Assembly (NCBI RefSeq): GCF_001949145.1
Contig: NW_019091409.1
Location: 390,801 to 454,800 of the forward strand
Length of the DNA stretch: 64,000 bases
Direction: 5' to 3'
From: Acanthaster planci
Taxonomy: Eukaryota; Echinodermata; Asteroidea; Valvatida; Acanthasteridae
Position 1 is the first letter of the stretch. Each line of letters begins with the position of its first letter. Of this stretch, positions 50,673-63,762 are shown piece by piece. Below the pieces are notes generated by a model. The model searched no databases. It was not told where the DNA came from and saw only the letters and a list, made by a program, of their open reading frames with translations. The translations under genes and the position numbers were made by a program.

Positions 50673-53600
50673 TCACAGGCATTTCTGATGGACTATTCCA
50701 GGCCCTGATTCTTGGTACTCCTGTTTAAGGACCCAGATGTGCTGGAATGTGGAGAGGGTGGGAAGAATAGCTCCACCTATCCAGCAGGAGTACCTTCTCT
50801 CTGGAGGGGCGATAATGTTCACCTCTGTCGCCCTCCCTGGGGACATCTGCTGTTCGAGTTCCGCCTTGAGCCTTTCCTCCAACCCAGGGAACAGGGAAGA
50901 GCCGCCTGACAAGACGATGTTGGAGTACATGTTCTCCCGCAGGGAGCTATCGCACTTCTCGATGCTCTCTCGCACGAGTTGGGAGACACCAGGTGCGTGG
51001 ACACCCAGCACCGAGGGGCGGAGGAGAGCCTCGGGGCACTGGAGCTGCTCCTTACCCACCTTGATGACCTTGCCGTCCGGTAGGCGGTAGTCCTTTCCCA
51101 GCGACATGTCTGTTGCAAGGCTGGTTACTTCTTGCGGGAAGTTGAGTGAGACACGGCACAGGTGTTCTTTGATGCCTCGGGCGAGTTCATAATCAGCTGT
51201 GACGACGCAAAATAAGTTTCATTATAACTGACTTTTAGTTTCTCTACAATACCTGAATAAATTCCTATCATCACATTGGTGTATCGGTGATCATTATGTC
51301 TATGAATTATTCGTTCTGTTCCACGACACCTATTGAATAGACCTTCATTTCACTTGACAGGTTCCCGACCCCATTTCCCCTATTCTATGGCCGGTAAGAA
51401 AGAGGAAAATAATATGGGGACGAGATCCAGTCTAAAATTGCAAGATGCTACTAGTGGGTGGTGCTTCAGACACGAATCTGTTTTGCAAAACGGTGGATGC
51501 CAATACGTGAGGACTGTTTGCTCTCCCGACAGAGGAGGATTTATGCAAGTATTGTATGAAACAAATAATAAATGTTTCACATTCCTGCAATGGCAAGAAT
51601 AATTTCCTGAGGTGACAGATGGAATGTTCCATTCCATGAGGTGGAACATTTGATCTGTCACCTCGTAAAGTTATTCGTACCATTGCACTCACAAAAGTTC
51701 ATTATTCGCATGAAATACACGTAGTTCTGATTTACTTACAACGAAATTTCATACCGGTACTAATTAAATTGAACAATATGCATGTCTACCCTCAGTCTTG
51801 TAAAAAATATTGAAAATTTTGATCGTTCGCAATTTTCTTTATTTTCTCATTCTCACCATCACAGCTATGATCATCGGAACCATCAATGTCACATTCATGA
51901 TTATGCCATCATCATCGTTTCAAATGACATCGTTGCAAAAATCATCATCATTTTTTTCACGGTAACTGTCACGTTCATCATCGTCATCGCTGACATGGAA
52001 TCAGCAGCAGTAACAGTTTCCATCATAAAGTCTAAGGCATTGCTTCATATATTCCACAATATCACCGTTGTTATTACAGTCAATGACCTTACAAATTGTA
52101 TTCCCCAAGTTAAAGCAACCCAACAAAATCTATACAAAAACAGCCGTCAATCACCTGGCGTTTTAGCAATCAATCCACGGGCAAAAAGCACGTCCAACAG
52201 ATACTCGGTCAGATCTTGCCCCGCCGTGTCGACTCGCAAGGTGGCGTGCTTCACTGCGAATCCCTCGGAGATGGGTACAACATATGATGCGCCGTGACCG
52301 ATATGGACAACCATACCGGTGAGCCTACCAGATGAACACATGGACAGTTTGGCCTGATTAGCCAAGTACAAGGCAGGCACGTTGAAGGTTTCAAACAGTA
52401 TCTAGAAACCATTAAAGGGAAAGAAAAGAGACAAGCTTGGTGCGGCAACACTGAAGTTCTATGATTTCCCTTGGTTACATGAAGTTAAAAGCACAGTCCG
52501 GCTCGCGAACAGAAGCACCCCCTTATTGGTTGAAAAGAGTCGCTTTGTTCGGACGTGTTAAATTTGCTGGTAGCAATACAACTGAAGCTCGTGCATTTCT
52601 TAGTTGTTTGTTAACGATTGCGATCAAAGGAGTCTTCGTTGCTTAGAAAATAGCGTCCTCTCTCCCTCAAACTCGAGGCCCATTGCTAATATTAAATCCA
52701 ATTCTTTTTCTACGAGTCCCAGCACCGGGAATATCTATATTTGCTACGATTCAGGGAAATTGCTGGACCTGTCGTGTAATACAATGTTCTGACATATCTT
52801 TTGTCAGTTAAGTGGCAGAAATTTGAATATGAGTATAAATTTAATGGCACGCTCTTTGCTTAACACCTCCAGTTCTGCCACTGCACGGAGCTGTTTATTG
52901 CGAGAGTTGCAACATAAGTGTCTCAATTATTGGAACCAAAATGGTGGATTATGCACCAGTGTACATGGAAAATTAGCACACAATAGCTGCATGACCTACG
53001 TTACAGCTCTGCCACAGCAATGTCAACACCGCCCTCTGTGGAATAGGCAATCAAAACACAATTCACTGATCTGCACTTTATGCATACATACAGTAAGTGA
53101 AAGTGGGCACATTTGCTTTCCATAGCATCCCATAATCACACCCTCTGGCTTCCGACACATTCCTACCTGTGCCATCTTTTCTCTTCTCTCATTCGGACTG
53201 AGCGGCGTCTCTGTCAGTAACACCGGGTGCTCTTCCGGTGGCACCCGTAGTTCGTTTTCGAAGGTGTGATGCCAGATCCTCTCCAGCCCGTCCCAGTCTC
53301 GGACCGACCCTCGTTCAATGGGACTTTTCAGTGAGACCACGTTCCTCCTCTGAAGAGCTTCGTGACCCACGAAGCAAGCCTTCTGCCCCACGCCCGGAGT
53401 GATTCCCTGTTAAATTTAAGCGGGCTTTCGATCGATGGTGCATTTTATACAATACACATTGTTATAGAACACATCAATTATGAATAAATTTAACCCTATT
53501 TGCCACAGTACCTACTTACAATCTTACCCCCACAGATCACCCACTTTTAATGTATAGGCTTACCAATGGAAATTGAAATTCTTGGTCCTAGAATCTCATT

Positions 53601-53961
53601 CCAAACACTTTGGCTTAAGTTTTCCACAAAACTAGCCTACTCTGGAGCAAGATCACCGATTCTCCCCCACCTTATTATTTTATTCACCCAGGCTACAATT
53701 GGCAGTTACTTCGTCGACGTGTCATTTTGATAATCTGCGAGCGCGTCTCCACAATGCAGCCGTTGCCGCACAATGCCAATGTAATAATACGAAGAGTATT
53801 ACACAGCCGCTGTCGCTTGTTGCATTGTGACTCACCTTGAAACGAGGCCTGCCGACCACAGAAGGGAAAACGGTACTCGGGAAGTCCTGACCAGATAAGC
53901 CCGCTTTACACGAGCAGGACCCGCTCTGGATAACCACAGCACGGCTACTTGTCTTGGCCAT
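50673..53961 (-). CDS. Divergent actin-related protein, 4 coding exons, complete
   Basis: Coding exons on the minus strand: 53961-53836, 53406-53167, 52401-52155, 51196-50673. Introns are GT-AG with phases 0, 0, 1, giving 1137 nt and 378 residues, close to actin's 375-376. Actin landmarks are clear: CKAGLSG (18-24), [10 protein letters not shown], the [12 protein letters not shown] and EEHPVLLTE blocks, IKEHLC (adenine side), [11 protein letters not shown], an [15 protein letters not shown] block, and a terminus at HQKCL where actin has RKCF. Phosphate loop 1 is QSGSC (12-16) where actin has DNGSG, and loop 2 is HIGHG (155-159) where actin has DSGDG. The ATG context (CCAACATGGCC) is good. Two AATAAA signals on the minus strand lie about 390 nt past the stop (50286-50281 and 50278-50273). 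It is not a conventional actin. It could belong to an ARP-T/ACTL-type group or a lineage-specific one; I cannot assign an orthologue. Confidence 0.93.
51609..51664. repeat. Compact hairpin in intron 3 of the actin-related gene
   Basis: GAGGTGACAGATGGAATGTTCCA pairs with the downstream TGGAACATTTGATCTGTCACCTC with two mismatches; arms are 23 bases and the loop is about 10. Confidence 0.6.
51845..51995. repeat. Degenerate ATC/CAT microsatellite
   Basis: ATCATC-rich, diverged trinucleotide tract in intron 3 of the actin-related gene. It makes the 171-codon plus-strand frame here (51782-52297) a composition artefact. Confidence 0.6.
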
Positions 53962-53999
53962 GTTGGATCAATGAATGTAAGTTTTCGAGATATACATGT

Positions 54000-56900
54000 A
54001 ACTGTACTTTACACCCTGCGAGAGAATCACCAACAATCACTTCTTGTGGCGGTGTTGGCATCAACGGTGCCCCTGGCTTGCGACACAGTTACGCAGGCAC
54101 TTTTACACATTTTGAACTTTACCCATACTGTTTTCTCTAAAAGTGCGCAAAGAAATGGCGCCATTCAAAAGGGGGAAAGTCTGTTGTTACACCGATTGCT
54201 GGAGTTTCAAAGCGTTTTGTGTGAATAGTTTGCATTCCATGCTGTCTGCTTCAATGCTTTAGTACACAAAAGACGTGGCCGATCGTATCCCCTATCTCCC
54301 CAGAAAACCCCCAACATTCCATGCATCAAAAGAGTTATTATTCAAGAAAGTGTTCAGATAGGCTAATGCGATTATGCAGAAAAGCTGTCCATATCAAGTT
54401 CAGCGTACACTGAACAGGATTTACATTTCTTGACATCCGAGATATTCGTGCCACTATTAATTAGAGGAGACGTCTCAATTCAATGCATGCCAATGGCTTC
54501 TGGCGTGATGCCGGACAATGAACTTATCATTGTTTTTATCGATAACCCTCATGGGCCTCATGCAAAATAAGGTCCTCACTCCAATAAAGAGGCCAGTTCA
54601 CCTACAGTAATGAATCCACCGCTTCGTAGAGTTTGAAGTTAAGCTACAATGAATTTTGTCTTCGGCACTTTTTTTTTCAATTTTGTTGTATTCTTCAATG
54701 TATGTATGTATGTAAAGAGCAACTCTAAAGAAAACATGTTTTCTCTGATTTTTTCTGTTCAAATAAATGTTGAAGCATCCACATCGAACGCAGTGCCATT
54801 AATTTTGCCTCCAGAGCTCAGCTATAACAAGCTAAAAAAAGATGCGAATTTTGAACATGCTGAATGGAGATTGCGTCATTCTGAGAAATTAGAGAAACCG
54901 AGGGGAACCCTCACCCTGTGTTCGTAGTGGATAAACCCTTGTGCATGCCAAAAAATGGCGACAAAGAATGGCTGCATGCACTGGTAAAATTACACAGTTG
55001 TGGATACTATTAAATGGAGTTAACAATGATATAGATTGATTGACCAGCAATGAATAAGCTTATGCTGTGATAATTGCAAGCATGAAAGTTAAGTTAAAGG
55101 ATATGGCAGAGCCAGTGGACAAAATTAAAGGATAAAAGGATAATTAAAAGGACAGGCTAGAGGGTAAAAGGGGCACTTTGCAAGCTGCTCTCTCTATCGA
55201 GGTCAGCTGCATTAAAAGATCACACAGTGAAACAATTCAAAAACATGTAATAGTTAGTGAGTCCAAACATGAAATAGTCGTTACGCTTCGTGCATAGGCA
55301 CAAGTCACATGGCCAAACTTTCCACAAAACTTTCACGACAATGTGAAAAACAAAATCAGTCTAAATGACGAGTTTTTGACCTGACTTGGAGCCCACACTT
55401 GGCCCACATGTACTACGAGACAAATCTGTCAAAGCGAACGGCCAGAACTGTGCATAATAAAGAACGAACGATAATAGTCGCAAAAAGAGCAAGAGCAATC
55501 CTCCAGCTAGAGAGAGGCAGATTGTCACGTACGTCACGGCGAAGTACGTCGCGTAGGCGTACAAGAATACATTCATGTCTGGTACTAACTAATGAACTAA
55601 AACCCGTTCTTGCAGACTAATTTTAATGGGGATACGGTTACTTTATGATAATGACCATGAACAACCACGGGGGCGACTTTACGGAGAAACTACAACAATT
55701 TAAATATAAAATAGGAACACTGTAGGAACACTCGAGGTTCGTGAGAAAGCGCGTGATGTGGAAACATTAACATTAATAATTTTCAGTTCAGTTCAGTTAT
55801 CCAAATACTAACCCCCCAAATAACGTACATGGACGCCGCCGTGATGCATGTTGCTTGACAGTTAGTACCGGCGATAACCAGTTGTACGTTCCCAACGTTC
55901 GAGCAGCCGACCCACGAAGAACAAACCGAGGTGGCTGTTCGTGAGCATGAGAACAAGCGGACTGAACTCAGCCTCTTGGAATGTATACTCATACAGCCTA
56001 GGACCAAACCTCTCGCCCGAAAAAAACACTATGGTGAAATTTAAGGGAGGACTCAGCTTCAAACAATACGTGCCACGCAAAGCAGCCACATGGGGACGGA
56101 AATGTGTGTTTTTTGAATGAGTTGGAAACGGTTACACACGTGCCTGATGTACACAGCGGAACCGAAATCTCCACAGCCAGACTTTCGACCGTCCTTTGTC
56201 TCCGCCGTATTAAACACGTACACCATCTGTGCTTGCAGCTGGCCAGACGGGCGGTCTTGGACCTTGTGAAAGGTTTGCAATATTAAAGTCATGTACATAG
56301 ACAATTGGTGCAATGTACGCTACAAAACACTGCCCATGACACATTGCAAACCCAGAGAAGTTTCCAATGGAGAAAGGACTATATAGAACCCCGGTTCAAT
56401 TCTATGTTAAAGCTGGCTTACTACGGCGGGACACAGACCATATACTCCTGACAATTTCCGGTAATTGCATTGTGACAACTTGCAAAATTCGCAGTTGCAA
56501 ACATACTTCTGGATATCGCAAAAATTCATGAGTATGAGAAATAAATTATCATTTTTATGATTAATAATTCATTTGCTATTTGCTTTTCTGTCTGTTTTTC
56601 TTTATTGATAAAGAAAAGATGTGATTCACAGTTACACCTCTCTTCAATCCCATTCATTTAAACACATGACAAAAAGGAAGTAAACTTCATTGCCCCAAAA
56701 CCTGTAATAAAAGTTTAAAGTAGTTTCTTTTCAGTCAATGCTCCTCCAAATCCTCTACCCTATCTAGAATGTTCCAAGAAATTATCAGCCGTTTCCTTCC
56801 TCAGATCGGTACACTTACTCGTATTTGGATTCCGCATGGACACTGTGATCCCGAGCACATACGTCCTTCCTTAATTCCAAATTACCGTAAAAACATTGCT

Positions 56901-58190
56901 ATATATACACTATCAAAATATTTTCTTCTCAAGCTTTTTTCCCAGGTTCCAATGACAAAGTCTCGAAAAATAACTAGCTATTACTCGATATCGTGAGCAC
57001 ATGATCCGCTTATAAACAGAACAAAGATTGAAATGTAAATATTCTGGCAAATTCAAGAAGAAAAAACTGAACACATTTTGTTCTAGCAAATGATTTTTAG
57101 TAAAAGGTTTTTCTTCTTTGTTATTTATACAACTACAAGTAAATGCTTAAAAATGTTAGTAAAAGCAAATGCTAGTTGTTGACCCATTTGTTCCCGAGGT
57201 AAAACAAATTCACATAAAATCCAAGTAGCCCTTTAACAAGGAAGCAGGGGCGGACCAGACCTACAATCCTGGCCAAATCTCGTTGGGCAGCGGCACCCTC
57301 TCAATGCTGGGTGTCGATGCGCGGCCTGCGCTCTAACTCGAGGTATCAACGTTGAGCGGGGGATTGGGGCACTTGGGGAGGGTAACTACCAATGTATGTC
57401 TATTGATACGTGTTCCAACAATTTCGCCCATGATTGTAGAACATCATCATTCGGATCTGTGGTGTGGACTGTAAAAAGGTGATTGATGAGAAAATGCAAG
57501 AAGATGCACACTGACTTATTCACGTCAACATTTCATAGAACTGAAAATACAACGTGAGACATACAGTGTTGAAAATAAATTATATAATGGCAGGAAAAGC
57601 ACTTGTTCAAATACAAATAAGAAATTTGCTGTAAAGAGATTCTCTTCACAGGACAATGTGTCTGAAGAGTTATTCACCACGCATCAGATCCACCACACAA
57701 CACAACATGTTAGCAGAACTATTTGGTTCCTGATTCGGCTGTCATTTTATGCTAATAAAGGAAACGAGAGAAAACGCTCCCCCAAAACAGGCGAAAATGC
57801 CGTGTCATTCACGTAATACTATGAAAGAGTTCGGATATGTCGACATGGTCTGGGGACTTGCCTATATTGGGGTGCGTTCATTTAAAAATAGTAAAGAGGA
57901 GCTGTCAAGGAGAACATTTAATGTTAACATTATCGTTTGTGTAAATGTGTATTTTTTGCTACGTGATGTACTACTGTAGAGTTTTAATCACTCAGTCATT
58001 ACAAAGCAACATTCTGTGCAGTAAAGTTACTGATTTTGTATCTCCTTAACATGAACCGCGAAAAGCAATATCTCTGAAATGGCCAAGCTTGCAGTTATCA
58101 GATCGTTAGCCGGTTGCTTTTTATTTTCCCAACGCTTGCTCCCGGCCAGTCTCTAAGAGACTCTAATTCTAACACGAGACCGTTGCCGAA
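54000..58190. other. No gene recognised
   Basis: Upstream of the actin-related gene. Short frames, for example 54649-54927 and 55862-56089, show no known domain or convincing splice context. Confidence 0.45.
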
Positions 58191-58196
58191 ACAGGC

Positions 58197-58310
58197 TCAT
58201 TTATCCGGTGTGCTGGTTTTTCCAGTTGCGTTCGTACGTGCGCTGTGTCCCGCATTTGACGCGCGCGGTGACTTAGGCATACGAAGAACTATTATGCAGA
58301 TGAGACTGCA
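58197..58310 (+). repeat. Dispersed repeat, copy 2 (with 8455-8572)
   Basis: TTATCCGGTGTGCTGGTTTT, the CCAGTTGCG and CGTACG segments, CGCATTTGACG and GAGACTGCAG follow the order of the copy near 8455. Confidence 0.5.
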
Positions 58311-59901
58311 GGAGATCGGGGAAGCACTTTTTTGACTTTACCGCTTTCGTGCAAGAGATCTCTGAGTGGTGCATTCATTATACAAGTATGCACCGTAAGG
58401 GTGCACCCTCGTATTTAGGCCAGAAATATGTCCGCCCAGCTCATTATAAAAGTTATACACTCAAAATATTTTAAAGTAGAGGGTCCTGAGAGCCATTGAA
58501 CTGGGGTATTGAAGAAATCTGAGACTGAACCTCTGGACCGGACTCAGGGCTTCAATTCTGAGCAATTTGGACGCAATCAGGTCCGAAAGTGGCACTATTT
58601 GAGCCATTTTGTAGAGGGATGCATTTTCAAAGTGCCTATTTTCCCGGGCAGTGAAATTTTCTTCATTTTAGGGGTGGTGTGCTTTGGGTGAGAATTTCTC
58701 AAAATTCCATTGGTTAACCCACTAAAAATTTAAAGGAAAATGAAAGAGGACATATGGAACATCATTTTTCTTTGCAGCCTGAACACCTATGAAAGTTGTA
58801 TTTATTTAAATATGGGCATTTATCACTACTGTCTATGGGATTTATTTGCTGCGGTGCACCCATAAGTTCTGACGTAAGAGAGGTATCGCACTTACGCAAC
58901 CTCGTTCTCATTGGTACGATATTGCAGCACCATACGCTGGTTCCCGACATGCCTTGAGCAATTTTATTTAGCACGCGTACGCAGCCCATGTAGTCGAGGT
59001 TGTTAGGAAATCAGCACAATCAAACTAATTCTGTGGCGTCACTACTTTGTTCAAAGAGTAGATTACTTTTACGAATCTACAGCGAACTGTAGGTCCGTAA
59101 GCTACGAATCCATAGTTGTCGTTTCAAACATAATTATAGATTCGTTACGAATTTACAGTTACAGTAGGTTGTATCGACGAGGGGTACGGTTCATGACCAC
59201 TTCTCTCCTCGTTTCGATTATGAAAGTGCAACCGGAGGACCAGGTTGGGTAGGAAATTTAAACTATACAATGTTCTGCTGCCGTGAATCTGATTGTACTG
59301 GGCCTCGTAATAGGTACAGTTAAACAACTTAAGAGATACCGGGAACGCCTACACTCCAGCCTTATTGTGTATGTTAGCCTTTCTCAGTAGAAAATGACAA
59401 AGGTTGTTATCCCTCGTGTTTTCAAGATGTATGCTTTGTAAAGAAAAATGTTCAACAAGGATTTGAATTTTCTCTTCACCTTTCAATAAGGAATTAACTT
59501 GATGTATTTTGGCTGCATTTCTGTGTCTAGGTTTTGCCCACTCCTTTTTTTATAGTGTTGGATTATAGCTTAATTGAATTGACACATCTTCCAGCTGTCC
59601 CAAGATCATAGGGGCCTGAGTTGACAGATCTGTCAGAATGGCTTCTCCCCAAGAACATATATAATCTTGCTTGAGGAGTTAGCCTGTAAATATTTTCTTG
59701 TATTGCTAATATTTGTAGCGGTATAAAAAATTTTAGGAGGAAATGTGTGCTTTAAAGTTGCTCATTCTCCGAGTGAAATAGCAACCTGTAGTGAGGGGGC
59801 ATTTCGGAATGATTCATATATAAGAACATGAATTAGTATCAGTGAAGCTCATTTTGAGTGGTTCATAAAGTGGTTTCTAAAAGTGCTAACCATACTTTCA
59901 C

Positions 59902-60240
59902 AAGGTTATAGCATTCCGCAATTTCATAGAGTCCTATAGTGGTTTTAGTCCGGAAGGTTTCACTAGTCTGCAATGACACATGCATAATAATGAATCCAAG
60001 GTGCAAGATGAAGAGGATACAGGTATATATAGGTATATATCCAGCACTGAGTGTCGACTGCACAAATACTCTCATGAAGTTGATATAGCATTCCTCAATT
60101 TCAAAGAGTCCTGTTGTGGTTGGACCGATAGGTTTGGCTGCAATGACACACGTGTAACAATGACTCCAAGGCACGAAGGAAGAGAAGCAAGTATGTATCC
60201 AGCAATGACGGTGTTGACTGCACCAATACTGTCGATGTTT
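59902..60240 (+). repeat. Diverged tandem duplication, ~175-bp unit, two copies
   Basis: AAGGTTATAGCATTCCGCAA (59902) and AAGTTGATATAGCATTCCTC (60077) begin two units that share AGAGTCCT, TGCAATGACACA, ATATCCAGC/GTATCCAGC and GACTGCACNAATACT in the same order. Substitutions and small indels are frequent. Confidence 0.75.
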
Positions 60241-60376
60241 TACTTAGCCCAAACCCGTGCACGTTAATTAATGGAGCAAGTGTGCACTCACGGTAGGGAA
60301 ACAGCAAGAGCGTCATAGACCCGAGACTCCATGTTATATAACAAAGGGAAATAGTTTAAGTCAGAGAAAAGACTCA

Positions 60377-60449
60377 GAACTGTAGATTCGTGCAATAATG
60401 GGATCAGCTTCGCCTCGCCCCGCCCAATCTTAGCACGAATCTACAGTTC
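60377..60449. repeat. Short hairpin element with 17-bp perfect arms
   Basis: GAACTGTAGATTCGTGC and GCACGAATCTACAGTTC are exact reverse complements 39 bases apart. Related words (TACGAATCTACAG, GATTCGTTACGAATTTACAG) recur near 59070-59160, suggesting a small repeat family. Confidence 0.6.
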
Positions 60450-60459
60450 CTCGTCCATT

Positions 60460-61770
60460 CTCTTGACAAAGTGAACAAAATGGGACTTATATGTGCATAC
60501 GTTCGGGTCGCTCGGCAGTATTCAGTTAATGCCCGGAAATCCGAGCATGCCAGATAAATGAGACCGTTACACCGGGTAAGCTCTTCTGCCGGTACTGTCC
60601 GTGAAGTCCAGGTGAACGCCTTGGTAAAGGTTCGAGATGTATGGCCGACTTGGCGGCCAGGGCTTAGGGGCTAATTGTCTCGTTTCCTCCTTTGCATGGT
60701 CGCTCGAACCCTTTTGGGGGTTAAATGGATGGGCAGGAATGAAATGTGGTGGGCGACTTTCAGGAGTACCTGGTCCGTGCACTTGAATGCTTGGTCAACA
60801 CCGCGTAACTTTTGGATTTTTGCCCTTAACAACGTTTGCTTCCATGTCCCTTGGCGCAGGACCCACAAGGCAGTTTTCTACGTTGGAATATAGTGGACTA
60901 AAGGATCGATGCTGACTTATTTTCATTAATAATGTTAATTTCTTAAATTTAGACCTTGAAAACGATCCCAACCGTGTTTTGGTACACTTCTCAATGATCT
61001 TAGTAGGCCCTATAAAAGCTGCGAGATGTTATATAGTGAATATTTATTATTGATGATTCAACACCACGGTAACAGATCCAGGGGGAGGCACATGTATTTA
61101 ATATATTTTACTGATTGAAACACATTTTCATTTGTTATAACAACAACTTTCGTTTGCTTTCAGAAATTAGGGGGCAGTCTGGCACAATTTTACCTTTGCT
61201 ACAGAAAAGGTCACATGAATATGCATGAGCATAATAATTATGATCAGAAGGATATGATTAGGAAGAAAATGCGTTAAAAATAATGGCAGAAGACCTTTTG
61301 TAAGGAATGAATAGGAATAGCATAGGGTCAGAGTCTAGTATGACCTTTTGTATGGGCTGAACCTGAATATGAAATATAAAGTAAAAAAAAATGTGGCACA
61401 GTTTGACCTTTCCTACGAAAAATTGAGGTTCTGAAGTAATCAAGGGGAATCGCAGTAAGCGATAATCCTTAGACATACAATGGACTGTCGGTCAGCCATG
61501 AGGTCGGAAAGTAATCAAGGGTTAATTGGGGATAATTCTTAGTACAAAGGATTGTAAATGGCGGTGGAGCCTGTGATTTGAGGTATAATCGGTGGTCTCA
61601 GTAGACTCCCTGGCGACGAATTGACTTTTTAAAAATTATTTTCATTTAATGTTATCGATATTTTTTTATTTTTATTTAGTATTAAGTGATCTATTTCTAA
61701 GAATTTCGTTTCCTTCTATTTTAATCCTCAGCGTTTCTCAAGATTGTGCAATACCCAAACTGATGTTAGA
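60460..61770. other. No gene recognised
   Basis: Short frames at 60567-60893 only; no domain or splice-supported exon seen. Confidence 0.4.
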
Positions 61771-61779
61771 GCCGGCGTA

Positions 61780-62540
61780 TTTTATGATTAATTATTATTA
61801 AATAAATTTATTAAGCGCAAATTCTATTCGCAAATATTCAAATGCGCTGTGCAACCAATGACAGAAAAATAAATTTGTGTAATATAAAATTTCATCAGAA
61901 TTCAAAAGACAGAGAGTCACTAAAATCATTTAGATTACACACAGATATAAAAGCAAAATAAATTAAGTGCACAAATACAACAGGACATTATTAAACCGTC
62001 ACATAAGAGCGCAAACCAATAAAATTCGTTAAAATACTAATAAAAACACATCACAGCTCAAAAGCGATCCTAAACAGATGAGTTTTTAGCAGTGCCTTAA
62101 AACGGTCTAAACTCGTGACATTTCGCACCTGAACTGGGAGTTGATTCCATAGATATGGGGCAGCATGTAAAAAGAACTGATCACCTAGGCAGGTCCTACT
62201 ACGAAATGGATGGATATCAAAGAAGAATACCGTTACTCTGGTCAGACCTACGACGACAGTAGCGAGACTCAGTACGAACAGTGATGAGCTGTGACAAGTA
62301 TTCAGGACAGTCACCGTTGAGTGTTTTGAAGACCAGAAGTAAGATTTTAAAAACAATTCTAGACTTAACGGGGAGCCAGTGAAGATCAACAAGAACAAGT
62401 GTGATATGACAATATTATACATATTACAGACAAGCCTAGCACACGCACTTTGAACACGTTGAAGACGATTTAAAGTGTACTGATGATACCCTATATAACA
62501 AGCTGTTACAATAATCCAGCTTAGACGTACTAGAGTTTCT
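61780..62540 (-). mobile_element. CR1/L2-type LINE, 3' fragment
   Basis: On the minus strand from about 62540: a DYCNSLLY block, then HFK and QRVQSACAR-like sequence, then frames carrying WNQLPVQVRNVTSLDRF and LLKTHLFRIAF, the usual C-terminal end of CR1/L2 reverse transcriptase ORFs. A non-coding tail follows with GCGCTTAATAAATTTATT near 61800-61820, an L2-like 3' end. At least one frame change separates the two coding blocks. It is 5' truncated, as is typical for LINE copies. Confidence 0.75.
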
Positions 62541-63425
62541 TCATTTTGAACCGTAGCAATGTGAGAACGTTATTGTCGCCCAATAAGAAACTGTACCCGT
62601 AAACTGTACATAGGCTCCGCCCAATTTTAGCAGTTCTCTTTCTTGTACAGCGTAAATATGCATGTTTGTTCTGAGAGCTTTTCTGGACGCATGCACGTAG
62701 TAAATTCCCCACCATTAGGCCTGGGTGCGTAATAGCTTCAGGAATGTGTACAAGGAGTTTGGATCAGAGTGCGAAAAAGAGTGTCTTTTGAATACTGCTT
62801 ATGAAGTGTGGCTTTTCAAACGACCCTGCTTATTTTCATTAAAAAAGAGGCAAAAGGTTTCATATTGAAGGTGTATTACCTACAAAATGGGGTGCAAATT
62901 TGCCATGAATTTATTGTCGAGTGATAAAATTATTTTATGGACAAAAAGGAGTAAACGTTCATTAATTAAAACAAAAATCTCAAAAAATACAAACACCAAC
63001 AATAGCCATATCAACAGTAGACACGCGTTTTCGAAGATAATGTTCATGGTGACAGTGGTTATATTTCAAAAATCTTTCCAACCACGTGGTGTAAAATGAA
63101 ATAATTGTTTTATGATAGGAAATAGGAAATGTACGGTATTCTGACGTTTTAATACTATTCCAAGGCATTTATTTGTTTTTGACAACCAATTCGAATTGAT
63201 GAACAAACAAGACAATGTAATAATGCAAGGTTACTGTTATAACAAGGCAATTTGCCAAGTCTGCAGGACCTTTTATCAACGAGGTTCGACTGAACATCTC
63301 TGCGAGGGTTGGGGTGATGGCCCATTGTTTGTGTGTGTGTGTACATATCCGGTGAGTGTGAACCGACCAATGTATGTCACAAGACTACATTTGCCAATAG
63401 GTCTATATAAGACCATGTAAAAATA

Positions 63426-63721
63426 GGATTTGGCTGGGCCATAGAAAGCAACGTCTGATGATATTCAGGCTTGGTGTTCAAAGTCAACTGAGATTTGGTT
63501 GGGCCATAGACAGCCCGTCTGCTGATATTCAGCCTTGGTGTTCACAGTCAAATGAGATGTGGTTGGGCCATAGAAAACAGCATCTGATGATATTCAGGCG
63601 TGGTGTTCATAGTCAAATGAATTTGGTTGGGCCACAGAAAACTCTGTCTAACGAAATTCAGGCTGGTGCTTGCAATCAAATGAAATTTGGTAGGGACATA
63701 GAAAGCACAGGCGTGGTGTGG
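63426..63721 (+). repeat. 64-bp tandem repeat, about 4.6 copies
   Basis: Units begin at ATTTGG or a variant at 63428, 63493, 63557, 63621 and 63685, so the period is 64-65 bp. The unit core is TTGGGCCATAGAAA, then GATATTCAGGC, TGGTGTTCA and AGTCAAATGA. The last unit is partial. The open frame through it (63458-63736) is probably a by-product. Confidence 0.9.
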
Positions 63722-63762
63722 AAGTTTCTTCAGTAATCAGTTTCTTCAGTAATTTCTACCAG

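Noticed and set aside
51782-52297. 171-codon plus-strand frame
   Set aside because: It translates an ATC microsatellite and then runs antisense through exon 3 of the actin-related gene.
54649-54927. 92-codon frame upstream of the actin-related gene
   Set aside because: Hydrophobic, low-complexity start and no recognisable domain or splice support.
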